Shown: piece after piece, positions 34,007 through 43,195 of the stretch
How the letters are laid out: each line of letters opens with the position of its first letter
Numbering within the stretch: position 1 is the stretch's first letter
NCBI GenBank assembly: GCA_019244055.1
Contig: JAFATG010000314.1
Coordinates: 1 to 49,777, forward strand
Direction of reading: 5' to 3'
DNA from: Acidobacteriaceae bacterium
Lineage (GTDB): Bacteria > Acidobacteriota > Terriglobia > Bryobacterales > Bryobacteraceae
Length of the DNA stretch: 49,777 nt
Program-made: the position numbers and the translations under genes
The notes under the pieces: model-generated
The model's database searches: none
What the model saw: the letters and a program-made list of their open reading frames with translations, nothing else
Told to the model about the DNA's origin: nothing

Positions 34007-37000
34007 ATGAACATCTTTATCTGTCACGAACGGTTTCTCTTCAGGTTTGGGGCGGACCGCGTGTTGATTCTGCTCGGCAAAGGCCTGAAAGAATTGGGCC
34101 ACACCGTTACAGTAATGGCGAATCGGTATGATCCCGAGATTGTCGCGTCCTTCGCCAGGCGGATCATTGATTGTCCGGTTGAAGGCGCCCCGTATCTCGA
34201 TTTGAACGAGTTTACCTCCGACTGGCTGCGGAACAATTGGAAGCGGCTCTTCTCTTCTGCAAATGCTGCGGATGTCGTCATCGTGGGTGGCTGGCCGTTC
34301 ATTTCGGCGATCACCTTCTTTCGGGAGGTTTGCCCGCAGGTGATTTTCATTGATTTCGGCGTCGTTCCTACATACGGCTACTCGGAAGGAGCAGTAATTA
34401 CCCTTGAGAAACTGCGGGCGCTTCGCAGGCAGCATTTGAAGAACGCATCTCTGATCGTCGGAATCAGCCGCTTTATCGCCGATTCGCAGAGCAGGCCTGA
34501 TGCGGGTAATGCTGTCCCGGTCCAATCGATCCTTCTAGGAGCGGACCACCTGGGAGCCGCGGTGTGGCCGGCCGCTCAATTGAAACTTGAGTCTGCGCGT
34601 GGGGCCGCGCTCAATCTCGTCCAGTCTCTGAAGCTGCAAGGAAAGAGGACTCTCCTCTGCCTCGGCCGTTGGGAGCCCAACTGCTACAAGAATTCTCAAG
34701 CTGCTTTTGACGTAATAGAAAAATTGATGGCGTCGCATCGTAACTGCGTTTTGGTGGTGCTGGACGAGCCATCTAAAGTCGAGGTGCCCGCGCACCTAAA
34801 GAACCACGTGCTTCCTATTGGCTTTCCGGATGACGATGAGCTCATCGAAATCATGAAGCTCAGCGATTTCGGCATGTCTTTTTCTCTGTGGGAGGGCTTC
34901 AATCTCCCGCTAGCAGAAATGCAGTGGCTCGGACGTCCCGCCTTGGTTTTCAATGTCGGAGCTCATCCTGAAGTAGTAGCGCACTCTTGGTATTTGTGCC
35001 TGGACACGGTCGAAATGACACAAAAGGCGTCTGAGCTACTGCGTGGTGTGGGCCCTGAACACCAGACGGTAGCGGAGTCATTGCAGAAGTTCCGCGGCTA
35101 CTTCCGGTGGGAGAGATTCATGAAAGAGTACTCCGAGATCCTGGATGGAGTAACCGGCAAAGATGGCGAAGGAGCAGCACGATTCTCTCTCACCCAACTC
35201 ATCATCGATGTCACAAATTCGACAAGAGACACCGCCAACTCTGGCGTGATCCGGGTCACGCGTCGCCTAAGCCGTGAATTGCAAGATCATGGCACCGACC
35301 CTATCTTAGTGGTCTGGGATGAGAGCACTAAACGCTACGTTCTACCGACCCACGCAGAATATGAGCTGCTGGGGCAATTCAACGGACCACTTATTAAGAA
35401 TGTAGATCGGCTTTCCAGGAACCCTGGGCAGCGAACCTCCCTCGACGATATCCTCGCCCGCGACGAAAACTCAGGACGCTGGCTGTTGATTCCTGAACTC
35501 AAGATGGAAAGCTCGTTCCAAGGCATCCGTCGATTCGCCCGCCAACGGCATCTCAAGATCGCCGCTATCTTTCACGATTCCATCCCTGTCTTGCGTCCGG
35601 ATCTCTGCAATGACGAGGTGCGGAGCAATCACCGCGATTACATGCTAGGTCTCGCCGAATGCGATCTCGTTCTACCCAATTCTCATTTCTCCGCGAAATG
35701 TCTGCAGGATTTTTGGAGGGAGTCTGGCACCATACCTGGTCGCGTCGTTGCGGACGTTCTTCCGGGCGAGTTTGGTGGTACCAGAAGAAACTCGCCGACA
35801 CAGGCACGCGACGGCGTCCACATTCTGTGCGTCTCCACTCTAGAGCCCCGCAAGAACCATCGAAACTTGATCCAAGCCTGTTTATGGATTACTGAGAAAC
35901 ATCCTGAGCTCAATTGGTTTTTGACGCTCGTAGGGAACCGGTACGCCGGTGCGTTTGAAATTGCAGATTGGGTACAAGAGATTTCGGCAAAGAACCCCCG
36001 AATCAAGTGGCTCGGGGTCGTCGATGATGCAACTCTCGATCGTCTTTACCAGGAATGTACGTTTACCGTCTATCCGTCGGTGATTGAAGGTTTCGGCTTG
36101 CCCATCGTGGAGAGCATCTGGCACGGCCGTCCCTGCATTTGTTACAGCCAGGGCGTTATGGGCGAGCTCGCTGAGCTAGGTGCTTGCCTGACCACTGATG
36201 TCACGGATCCGATTCAATTGGGTGAGGCAATCTACACGCTTGCAACCAATGAGGAACTGCAGTTGAGACTATCCCGTGAAGCCATGGCTCGGCCCCTAAA
36301 GACCTGGGATGAATACATCCTTGAGCTAACGGATGCTATCGCTCAAGACCCAGCATCGCGCATGAGTTTCGAACAGCCCGAACCCGCCGTTACCGTTTCA
36401 AATAAGAGCGATCGATCAAACGACTGGCAACGTGTTCTTTATCCGGATTGCCTGTGTGAGAACTGGCAAATGAACGATTCCGAGCGCATGGCTCTCACGG
36501 GCTTGCTGGCTCGGCAGAAGCCCCATTGCAGCATTGAAGTCGGCACATACTGCGGCGGCAGTCTATCGCTGATCTCCCAATATTCCAGAATCGTGTTTTC
36601 GATCGATATCGACGAAACAATTCCCTCGCGATTTAGCTTTCCGAACGTAAGTTTCCTGACCGGCCGTTCCGGCATAATATTACCTCGCCTGTTTAGTGAG
36701 CTGGACAAAGCGAATATTCCTGTCGAGTTTATCCTCATCGACGGAGATCACTCAGCAGCCGGCATCATAAGCGATCTCAACTGCGTATTGGCTTACATCC
36801 CCAAGAAACCGTTATTCGTTGTGCTGCATGACAGCTTCAATCCGGAATGCCGTCGTGGAATGTTAGAAGTCGCTTGGGAGAAGTCACCTTATTGTCACTG
36901 GGTGGACATCGATTTTGTTCCCGGTAGAATGATTGAGCATCATGGATCCTTCCACGGGGAGCTCTGGGGTGGACTTGGTGCAGCCTATTTTCTGCCACTA

Positions 37001-37093
37001 GCCCGCCGCGGCCCACTGCAGATTCGCCGAACCGCGGAACAAATGTTTCAGCTCTTAAGTGCGCCGACTGTCAGTACAGGCGGCGCACAGTAG
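34007..37093 (+). CDS. Three-module glycosyltransferase-glycosyltransferase-methyltransferase fusion
   Basis: The 1028-residue protein carries two GT-B glycosyltransferase modules and a methyltransferase. Module 1 (about 1-385) has GKRTLLCLGRWEPNCYKNSQ and the donor-site FSLWEGFNLPLAEMQWLG. Module 2 (about 400-790) has ILCVSTLEPRKNHRNLIQA and FTVYPSVIEGFGLPIVES, the GT4 E-x7-E pattern. The C-terminal part (about 810-1028) has SIEVGTYCGGSLSLIS and EFILIDGDHSAAGIISDL, a class I SAM-dependent methyltransferase of the Methyltransf_24 type. One protein may thus add two sugars and methylate one of them. It lies in a glycan locus with gmd and another GT4 gene. Confidence 0.9.
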   Translation: MNIFICHERFLFRFGADRVLILLGKGLKELGHTVTVMANRYDPEIVASFARRIIDCPVEGAPYLDLNEFTSDWLRNNWKRLFSSANAADVVIVGGWPFISAITFFREVCPQVIFIDFGVVPTYGYSEGAVITLEKLRALRRQHLKNASLIVGISRFIADSQSRPDAGNAVPVQSILLGADHLGAAVWPAAQLKLESARGAALNLVQSLKLQGKRTLLCLGRWEPNCYKNSQAAFDVIEKLMASHRNCVLVVLDEPSKVEVPAHLKNHVLPIGFPDDDELIEIMKLSDFGMSFSLWEGFNLPLAEMQWLGRPALVFNVGAHPEVVAHSWYLCLDTVEMTQKASELLRGVGPEHQTVAESLQKFRGYFRWERFMKEYSEILDGVTGKDGEGAARFSLTQLIIDVTNSTRDTANSGVIRVTRRLSRELQDHGTDPILVVWDESTKRYVLPTHAEYELLGQFNGPLIKNVDRLSRNPGQRTSLDDILARDENSGRWLLIPELKMESSFQGIRRFARQRHLKIAAIFHDSIPVLRPDLCNDEVRSNHRDYMLGLAECDLVLPNSHFSAKCLQDFWRESGTIPGRVVADVLPGEFGGTRRNSPTQARDGVHILCVSTLEPRKNHRNLIQACLWITEKHPELNWFLTLVGNRYAGAFEIADWVQEISAKNPRIKWLGVVDDATLDRLYQECTFTVYPSVIEGFGLPIVESIWHGRPCICYSQGVMGELAELGACLTTDVTDPIQLGEAIYTLATNEELQLRLSREAMARPLKTWDEYILELTDAIAQDPASRMSFEQPEPAVTVSNKSDRSNDWQRVLYPDCLCENWQMNDSERMALTGLLARQKPHCSIEVGTYCGGSLSLISQYSRIVFSIDIDETIPSRFSFPNVSFLTGRSGIILPRLFSELDKANIPVEFILIDGDHSAAGIISDLNCVLAYIPKKPLFVVLHDSFNPECRRGMLEVAWEKSPYCHWVDIDFVPGRMIEHHGSFHGELWGGLGAAYFLPLARRGPLQIRRTAEQMFQLLSAPTVSTGGAQ

Positions 37094-37102
37094 TGGATAT
37101 AC

Positions 37103-38326
37103 GTGACCAAAACGATTCTCGTCTGCTCGAACGTCTACCCGCCTCACTTTCTTGGGGGCGCCGAGTTAATAGCGCATTACCATGCCAAATTGCTCAAGCA
37201 ACGGGGTCTAAATGTGATTATTTTTGCCGGAGACAATTCTGGCCGTGATGCCAGATATTCAATGCGGCAAGACTGCTATGAAGGGTTGCCCATTTTCCGG
37301 GTCTCTTTGCTTCCGCAAGATTATCAATCGGAGTTCGTTAATTTCTCCCATCCAACAGTTGAATCGCATTTCAATACCCTGGTTGATGCGTTTTCACCGG
37401 ATGTGGTCCACTTCCACAACATCATCGGGCTATCGGTGGGAATAATTCATGCGGCAAAGCGAAGGGGCATCAAAACTGTAATGACCCTGCATGATCATTG
37501 GGGCTTCTGCTATAAGAACACCTTGATCAAAAGGAATAACGAGATCTGCGCCGATTATACTCGCTGCGCCGAATGCATGCCGTTCATCTCTGACGGAGCC
37601 GCTAGGAATATTCCTATTCGCATGCGGCAAGACTTTCTGAAACTACAGTTAGCAGAAGTTGACACCTTCATTTCTCCGAGCCGTTACTTAGCCGAAACTT
37701 ATGTACGGGCCGGAATACCGATCGAGAAAATTAAGCTAATTTGGTATGGAATTGATGTCGCTCGGTTTTCGCGAGTGAATAAGAAACAGCGTTCCGAGAG
37801 AATACGATTTACCTTCATCGGATATTTTGGCGCCCATAAGGGCATCGACGTCATTCTCGACGCTCTTGCCTTGATCCCTTGCCCTGACAGCATCGTGGTG
37901 AATCTCGTAGGGGCCGGCGAGCTTAATGATTACCTGCACCAACGAGTAAGCGCTTTGGGGTTGTCCGACGTGATCAAGTTCTGGGGCAAAGTGGATAACA
38001 CCCGAATTGAAGACGTTTTCAGTGAGACCGACGTTTTGATTTTGCCGTCCGTCTGGCCCGAGAATCAACCGGTAACCATAACCGAAGCGATGGCATCGAG
38101 AACCCCCGTAATTGCTTCAGCAATCGGTGGTATCCCTGAACTTGTTATTGATGGATACAACGGTTACCTTTTTAGGCCAGGATCCGCCGAGGAGCTAGCA
38201 GAGAAGATATCGGGGTTTGTTATTCATCCAGACCGTATCAGGATTTTCGGCGAAAACGGCTATCAACAAATCAGAGATAAATCGTTTGAAGTGCAGGTCG
38301 AGAAGATTTGCCGCATCTATGAGTGA
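37103..38326 (+). CDS. GT4-family glycosyltransferase
   Basis: The 407-residue protein is a GT-B glycosyltransferase of family 4. The acceptor half begins with VCSNVYPPHFLGGAELIAHY, and HFHNIIGLSVG follows. The donor half has IRFTFIGYFGAHKGIDVILDA and PSVWPENQPVTITEAMASRTP with the E-x7-E pair, then GGIPELV. It starts with a GTG at 37103, nine bases after the fusion gene's stop, so both are probably one transcript. Its end overlaps the next small gene by eight bases. The sugar it transfers is not predictable. Confidence 0.9.
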   Translation: MTKTILVCSNVYPPHFLGGAELIAHYHAKLLKQRGLNVIIFAGDNSGRDARYSMRQDCYEGLPIFRVSLLPQDYQSEFVNFSHPTVESHFNTLVDAFSPDVVHFHNIIGLSVGIIHAAKRRGIKTVMTLHDHWGFCYKNTLIKRNNEICADYTRCAECMPFISDGAARNIPIRMRQDFLKLQLAEVDTFISPSRYLAETYVRAGIPIEKIKLIWYGIDVARFSRVNKKQRSERIRFTFIGYFGAHKGIDVILDALALIPCPDSIVVNLVGAGELNDYLHQRVSALGLSDVIKFWGKVDNTRIEDVFSETDVLILPSVWPENQPVTITEAMASRTPVIASAIGGIPELVIDGYNGYLFRPGSAEELAEKISGFVIHPDRIRIFGENGYQQIRDKSFEVQVEKICRIYE

Positions 38327-38753
38327 AGCTGCTCTCAGGCAGCTTATTGTCTGCGCCGGCAATCGTATCGCGGCAGCCTGCGCTCAGGCGATGGAGGATT
38401 TCTCGGCCAGCCAGCAAGGGAACCGGTGCGAATTCAGTATGAGCGAATGGTTAGACGAGACTCAGTTCCGCCAAGCTGCCCTTCTCTGGATTGTTGACGA
38501 CTCCCAACCTTGGAACACGGTCCATTTCGCTCTGCAAAACCAAATAGCGCTTCTGGTTCCGGCGGATAACATCCCGATGAGACAGCTTTGTATAAATGCG
38601 AGTTGCGGCGTTTTTTTCCAAGACGCGGCCGATGTGCGAGCCTGTCTCGAGTTTCTCCTAACCAATGAAGTTGCACGCACGCGCATGGGCGCAAATGGAC
38701 GCGCGTACGTCACTCCCTATTTTCATCAGGGCTTTCGTCCGATAACCGCATAG
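38319..38753 (+). CDS. Small protein resembling the tail of a GT-B glycosyltransferase
   Basis: The 144-residue protein starts at an ATG at 38319, overlapping the end of the GT4 gene. The second half reads QNQIALLVPADNIPMRQL, then ASCGVFFQDAADVRACLEF and RTRMGANGRAYVTPYF, the pattern of the last strand-helix units and C-terminal helix of GT4 enzymes. The catalytic E-x7-E stretch is missing, so it is either a remnant or a small accessory protein. The last 28 bases overlap the convergent coiled-coil methyltransferase gene. Confidence 0.55.
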   Translation: MSEAALRQLIVCAGNRIAAACAQAMEDFSASQQGNRCEFSMSEWLDETQFRQAALLWIVDDSQPWNTVHFALQNQIALLVPADNIPMRQLCINASCGVFFQDAADVRACLEFLLTNEVARTRMGANGRAYVTPYFHQGFRPITA

Positions 38754-40261
38754 TCTTGCGGCCCGTACAAATAGTCATTCAGACGATTTGCCAACCCCTT
38801 ACCGTCATCTGGGAGGCGAACTGTCGCAGGATACGGATGCAACTCCCGCACATGAACGTCACAAAATCCTCGCGCTTCGACGAAAAACCGGAGCATCGGA
38901 CTCGGCAGAGGTTTCAAATGAGTGGGGTCGAGGTGAAACGTGCTCGCTCCTACCAAGACGTTGTGGGGATTGGGAGTCTCCAGGATAAGAACTCCACCAG
39001 GCTTCAGTACCCGCAGAGCTTCGTCCACCAAAGTCAGGGTGACTTCGAATGGAAGATGCTCAATCATGTGAAACGAGGTTACTGCTCCGAGAGCAGCATC
39101 CGGCAGTGTACTCAAATAAGCGATCGAGTCATCCTGGACCGCTTCGAATCCCGCAGATTTACAACACTCGACCATGGTTTCGTTTCGATCGACCCCACGA
39201 CCGCTCAGGTTGTGTTCACTCAGTACTTCCAACCACTCGCCACGCCCGCACCCAAGGTCCAGAACCAGCATAGCTGTGGAACCAATACCGTGCTCCTTCA
39301 GAAACGAGATATAAACGCTCTGTCTCGCTTTGATCTCTTCGCGGCTGCCGCGGAAAATGTCCTCAAAAGCTACATACAGCGAATCGTACCGGTGATCGCT
39401 ATGGTGGGCAATCATGCCGCGCAACTGGTCCTCGGATAACGGCTCCGGCAGGCGCTTGCGTGCCTCCTCGATCAAGAGAGTGAGGCGCCGATCCTGAACG
39501 CTCAGAGTGGCTTTCGTTTGATGCGTCGAGAGACCCAGTTCGGACAGACGAGCTGCCATCTGTTCTTTCTGTGCCGTTTCAACTTGCGCCTGCTGCGCGA
39601 GCTCAGATACCCGCTGCCTCAGTTCCCCAAGTTCCTGTTCGCGGAGCGCATTATCGCCTCGGACCTGGTCTGCTAACCGGGCTTCAGCGAGCTTCAGCGC
39701 GTCGCTTACTTCGCTCAGTTCACGGCGAAGCGAGGCCATATCCGTCTCCAGTTGGGCTGGGCCGTATTTGACATTTCGCTCGATCTCCGCAGCTTGTAGT
39801 CTCAACTGTGCCGACTCGAGTTGGCGTAGTCTGGTCTCGCCGTCCGAAACTAAGCGCTGTGCGTCTCGTGTGGTCTGAAACAGTGCATCAATCGCCCTCG
39901 ATGTTTCGCGACTCTGCCGGCTCACGATATCGACCAAAGCCCTGATTTGATGGCTTTGCCACCACAGGAACCGGTACAATCGGCGCTTAATCAAAGCGCC
40001 GAATCGGGTACGCAGAGTGACGGATACAGGAGCGGGCTCGCCGGTTTCGACTTGGGAGCGAAGCGACTCAGCCTCGGCGCTAAGTGACCGGAGACTCTCG
40101 GTCAATTCCGCCGGAAACGGAACTCCTGCGCCTCCAACCCCGCTTTGCGACCCTTGACCGCTGAATAATCCTGATCGACGCCTGATCTGTTCGCGAATGT
40201 TTTGAGATAGTTCTTCCACATCAATGCTTGTGGAACGACTGGCACTTGACATGAACACCAT
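38726..40261 (-). CDS. Coiled-coil class I methyltransferase, possibly a glycan chain-end modifier
   Basis: The 511-residue protein has a disordered N-terminus and a basic, aromatic segment (RRLYRFLWWQSHQIRALVDI, about 92-111). A long coiled coil spans about residues 115-265. The SAM-dependent methyltransferase domain is C-terminal: VLDLGCGRGEWLEVL near 333-347, SFHMIEHLPFE, LKPGGVLILETPNPHN and HLDPTHLKPL. Coiled coil plus methyltransferase recalls O-antigen terminators such as WbdD, where the coil acts as a ruler, but here the order is reversed (coil first) and no kinase is present. The start at 40261 has no clear ribosome site; an ATG at 40252 is an alternative. Confidence 0.85.
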   Translation of the reverse strand: MVFMSSASRSTSIDVEELSQNIREQIRRRSGLFSGQGSQSGVGGAGVPFPAELTESLRSLSAEAESLRSQVETGEPAPVSVTLRTRFGALIKRRLYRFLWWQSHQIRALVDIVSRQSRETSRAIDALFQTTRDAQRLVSDGETRLRQLESAQLRLQAAEIERNVKYGPAQLETDMASLRRELSEVSDALKLAEARLADQVRGDNALREQELGELRQRVSELAQQAQVETAQKEQMAARLSELGLSTHQTKATLSVQDRRLTLLIEEARKRLPEPLSEDQLRGMIAHHSDHRYDSLYVAFEDIFRGSREEIKARQSVYISFLKEHGIGSTAMLVLDLGCGRGEWLEVLSEHNLSGRGVDRNETMVECCKSAGFEAVQDDSIAYLSTLPDAALGAVTSFHMIEHLPFEVTLTLVDEALRVLKPGGVLILETPNPHNVLVGASTFHLDPTHLKPLPSPMLRFFVEARGFCDVHVRELHPYPATVRLPDDGKGLANRLNDYLYGPQDYAVIGRKP

Positions 40262-40388
40262 CAGGATAATGCATGGCCTAAGTTGATTCGAACCTCTTCA
40301 AAGTCCACTTCACCATGGAATCGCGAATGGCTCGGGTCCATACCCGGTTTCGCACGTTACGATTCGAGCTCGAGGGAACAGCGGTTCG

Positions 40389-40661
40389 TCAAACTCTCAC
40401 TGCAGCTTCCGACATTTCATGTTGCGTCGGTGCCGAAGTTTTGACTTGCTTCTCGAACCAGCGCCACGCTGTGCGCACGATTTCCGAGAGGTCAGAATGT
40501 TCGGGTGTCCAACAAAGTTTTTGGCGGGCAAGAGAGGCGTCCGCAACTAGTATTGCCGGGTCTCCCGCGCGCCGTCCAAGTTCCAGTGTCGGCGGAGTTT
40601 TCTTCGTAATTTGTTCTGCGGCCGCAATGATTTCTCTCGTGACTTTTCGGCAAGCCCGCAT
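40389..40661 (-). pseudogene. galE 3'-end fragment
   Basis: Residues 10-70 of this frame match the C-terminal part of the intact galE gene at 45.2-46.3 kb, with 56 of 61 identical positions by hand count (for example ITKKTPPTLELGRRAGDPA). The similarity starts abruptly at 40634 and stops at 40452 after the WRWFE segment. The tails then differ. No Rossmann domain or start signal precedes it, so this is a truncated copy, not a working gene. Confidence 0.85.
40452..40634 (-). repeat. Direct repeat copy 1 (galE 3' segment)
   Basis: This 183-base segment matches 45289-45471 in the same orientation. By hand I counted about 20 differences in 181 bases, so about 89% identity. The pair flanks the secreted-protein island. 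Confidence 0.85.
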
Positions 40662-40962
40662 GGGAAAGAGTGAAGTCGCCTGTTACGGTCGAGCAAGCGC
40701 TAAGGAGGCCCACTGATCTTCAATACCCCTCGCTCGCCGGAGCGCATTTAATCCTGCGGACTTAAGTGAAGATCCGAATGAACTACCCGCACGGCTTATA
40801 TTCCTTGGGGGAGTTGACGGAACCTCGAGCCTCGACGATGCTGGATTCAACAGTCCCATCGCAGCGAGTACCAGTTACTCGTATCGATGCAGATGCAGAG
40901 AGTTCGGAGGAATCGGATTGGCAACCAGGCTTTGCCGCACTCGCTCATACAGGTTATTCACT
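40635..40962. other. Intergenic stretch between the galE fragment and the repeat protein
   Basis: About 330 bases with a 68-codon plus-strand frame at 40766-40972 that shows no recognisable motif. It may be leader or decayed N-terminal sequence of the following repeat-protein gene, for which no ribosome site is visible. Confidence 0.35.
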
Positions 40963-42273
40963 ATGCCATTGATGCTGCGGCTCGTTTCAGCTATCGCTGT
41001 CCCAACCCGCGCCTCTACTCGCCCGACGCGGGTTGATTACGATGGCGATGGGAAAACAGATTATGCGGTGTTTCGTCCTTCGACGGCGACCTGGTACGTA
41101 TGGCCGAGCCAGCAGCAATCGCTCATCACGTATGCATTCGGCGCAGTCGGAGACATACCGGTGTCTGGCGACTGGGATGGCGATGGGAAGACAGATTTTG
41201 CCGTGTTTCGGCCCTCCACGGCCACTTGGTACATATGGCAAAGCCAACGGCAATCGCTGATCACGTACGCATTCGGCGCGGTCGGGGACATTCCGCTGTC
41301 TGGCGACTGGGATGGTGATGGAAAGACGGATTTCGCCGTATTTCGGCCTTCCACTGCCACCTGGTACATCTGACAAAGCCAACGGCAATCGCTCATCACG
41401 TACGCATTCGGCGCGGTGGGAGACATACCATTGGTCGGCGATTGGGACGGAGACGGACTTACGGACTATGCGGTATTTCGGCCCTCGACTGCCACCTGGT
41501 ACATCTGGCAAAGCCAGCGGCAATCGCTGATCACCTATCCATTCGGTGCGGTCGGGGATATACCGCTGGTCGGCGATTGGGATGGGGACGGCTTTACGGA
41601 TTATGCCGTATTTCGGCCTTCCACTGCCACTTGGTACATCTGGCAGAGCAGGTGGCAGTCGCTGGTCACGTATCCGTTCGGTACCCTCGGAGACATACCG
41701 ATCTCTGTTCGGGTTCCCGCCGCGACCATCACCGGACAGGTCCTCGCAGGCGGATCGGGCTTGACTGGCGCCACTGTGACTCTGAGCGGGAGCACGTCTT
41801 CGACAACAACGACCGACACCAACGGCAACTATTCGTTCATGGTTCCGACCGCCGGAAGCTATACTGTGACGCCATCGCTCTCCGGCTATACGTTCAGCCC
41901 GGCATCGAAGGCATTCAGCAGCTTGAGCGGTAATCAGACAGGGAATTTCTCCGTTCTCAACACCGGCAGCCCCGGCTCAGGATGGTCGCAGTATTTGGTT
42001 ACTGGCCAGGTACTTGGAGGAGGTTTTGGCCTCGGTGGCGTCACAGTGACACTCACTGGGAGCGGGGTATCCGCAACTACAACCACGGACGATGACGGGA
42101 GATACACGCTGAACACTCCGAACACGGGCAGCTTTACGTTGACGCCTGCTCTGCTCGGCTACACGTTCAGCCCCGCCTCGGCTTTACTAAGCAGTGCGAG
42201 CACCAATCAAACAGCACCGACATTCAACATCTCGGGAACTGGCGTTAGCCAAGGAAGTTGCCCGGCGTATTGA
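40963..42273 (+). pseudogene. Secreted FG-GAP/VCBS-like repeat protein with in-frame TGA
   Basis: The frame from ATG 40963 begins with a short signal-like peptide (MPLMLRLVSAIAVPTRA) and then has five 45-residue units with DGDGKTDFAVFRPSTATW. Two carboxypeptidase-regulatory-like beta-sandwich repeats follow, each with GQVL-GG-GL-GVTVTL and a GYTFSPAS segment. In the third unit TGG (Trp), conserved in the neighbouring units as WYIWQS, is TGA at 41371-41373. Reading continues in the same frame to 42273 with no other stop. It is therefore broken by one point change, or read through. The DGDG loops suggest calcium binding. A GTG at 41416 could start a shortened product. Confidence 0.8.
41035..41706 (+). 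repeat. Five tandem 135-base repeats
   Basis: Units begin at 41035, 41170, 41305, 41440 and 41575, exactly 135 bases apart, and encode 45-residue DGDG-type units. The high similarity of copies 2-5 suggests recent expansion or gene conversion. Confidence 0.92.
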
Positions 42274-42304
42274 GAAGATTCATCAGAACACCACATGAGA
42301 CTTT

Positions 42305-43171
42305 ATGATTAGATCGATAATTTTCACATTTTTTCTATCACTACTTGGGCTGTCGAGCCAGAGGCTAGCCTTTAGCCAATCGATTAGCTCGTTTACTATT
42401 AGTCCATTTACTACACAATCCTTCTACATTTGGTGTACCGATCAAAATGGCACTTTCGTTCCTTACTGTACTCCCACTGCGACCGTAGGCTATTATCCAT
42501 TTACAGGCGGACACAACCACGATGATGCCAATCATGGCGTTGCGGCTAACGAGCAGATTTCGAATATCACGAGCAATGGTCAGAAAAATACCAATACAGT
42601 GAATGCATTGATATATTTCAACGCGTCTCGGATAGGCGAACAGGAATATGTTACGGTCTGCGCAAATACATGTACTACGGCAACCGCCAACGTCCAATAT
42701 AGTGGATTCCAGCAGCTCGGTTCTTACTCACAATTCGTCAAGATTGGCGCGACAGGCATTCACCCATCGAATCACTGGGGCACCACGAGCACGCTTAGTT
42801 CTGTCGTGAGTATCACTGGACGATATGCGGCTGATTACTCAGGCGTTAGTCGCTATCAGCCAGTCGGGGTCAACGACATCGCGCTGCAGGGTGGGGGTAT
42901 TTTTGATATCTGTGCTACGCCGACGAGTCAACCAGGAAAGTGTGTTACAGCTGGGTACGTCCCATGGCAGCCGCCGCACAATACGCATGATTTTGGAACG
43001 GCCGTGGACTTCAGAGCAAACTGCGGAGCCAATAGCGTGCTTCCCGCGGCGTACAATGATTTCGTCGGATATTGCCAATATTATGGGTTGGGTAGGCTCG
43101 CCTACCTTGAGGACAAGGGAAAGCCGAATCAACACATTCACTGCGACGGCAACACCATAATCCTTCAGTGA
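42305..43171 (+). CDS. Secreted protein with M15-peptidase-like C-terminal motif
   Basis: The 288-residue protein has a signal peptide (about 1-25, ending AFSQS). The N-terminal half is Ser/Thr-rich with HNHDDANHG at 70-78. The C-terminal part has THDFGTAVDFRANC (His228 and Asp235, seven apart) and QHIHC (277-280). The His-x6-Asp spacing followed by a His-x-His resembles the zinc site of M15 D-Ala-D-Ala peptidases such as VanX/VanY, so a zinc peptidase acting on the cell wall is a fair guess. Several cysteine pairs suggest disulfides. Base composition is visibly richer in A/T than the flanks. It is the only clearly intact gene in the island. Confidence 0.7.
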   Translation: MIRSIIFTFFLSLLGLSSQRLAFSQSISSFTISPFTTQSFYIWCTDQNGTFVPYCTPTATVGYYPFTGGHNHDDANHGVAANEQISNITSNGQKNTNTVNALIYFNASRIGEQEYVTVCANTCTTATANVQYSGFQQLGSYSQFVKIGATGIHPSNHWGTTSTLSSVVSITGRYAADYSGVSRYQPVGVNDIALQGGGIFDICATPTSQPGKCVTAGYVPWQPPHNTHDFGTAVDFRANCGANSVLPAAYNDFVGYCQYYGLGRLAYLEDKGKPNQHIHCDGNTIILQ

Positions 43172-43195
43172 GGTCAGTTAACAAAGGAATCAAAC

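Noticed and set aside
41035-41706. 135-base repeats as a possible CRISPR or other non-coding array
   Set aside because: The units are contiguous, without spacers, and encode DGDG-type protein repeats in frame.
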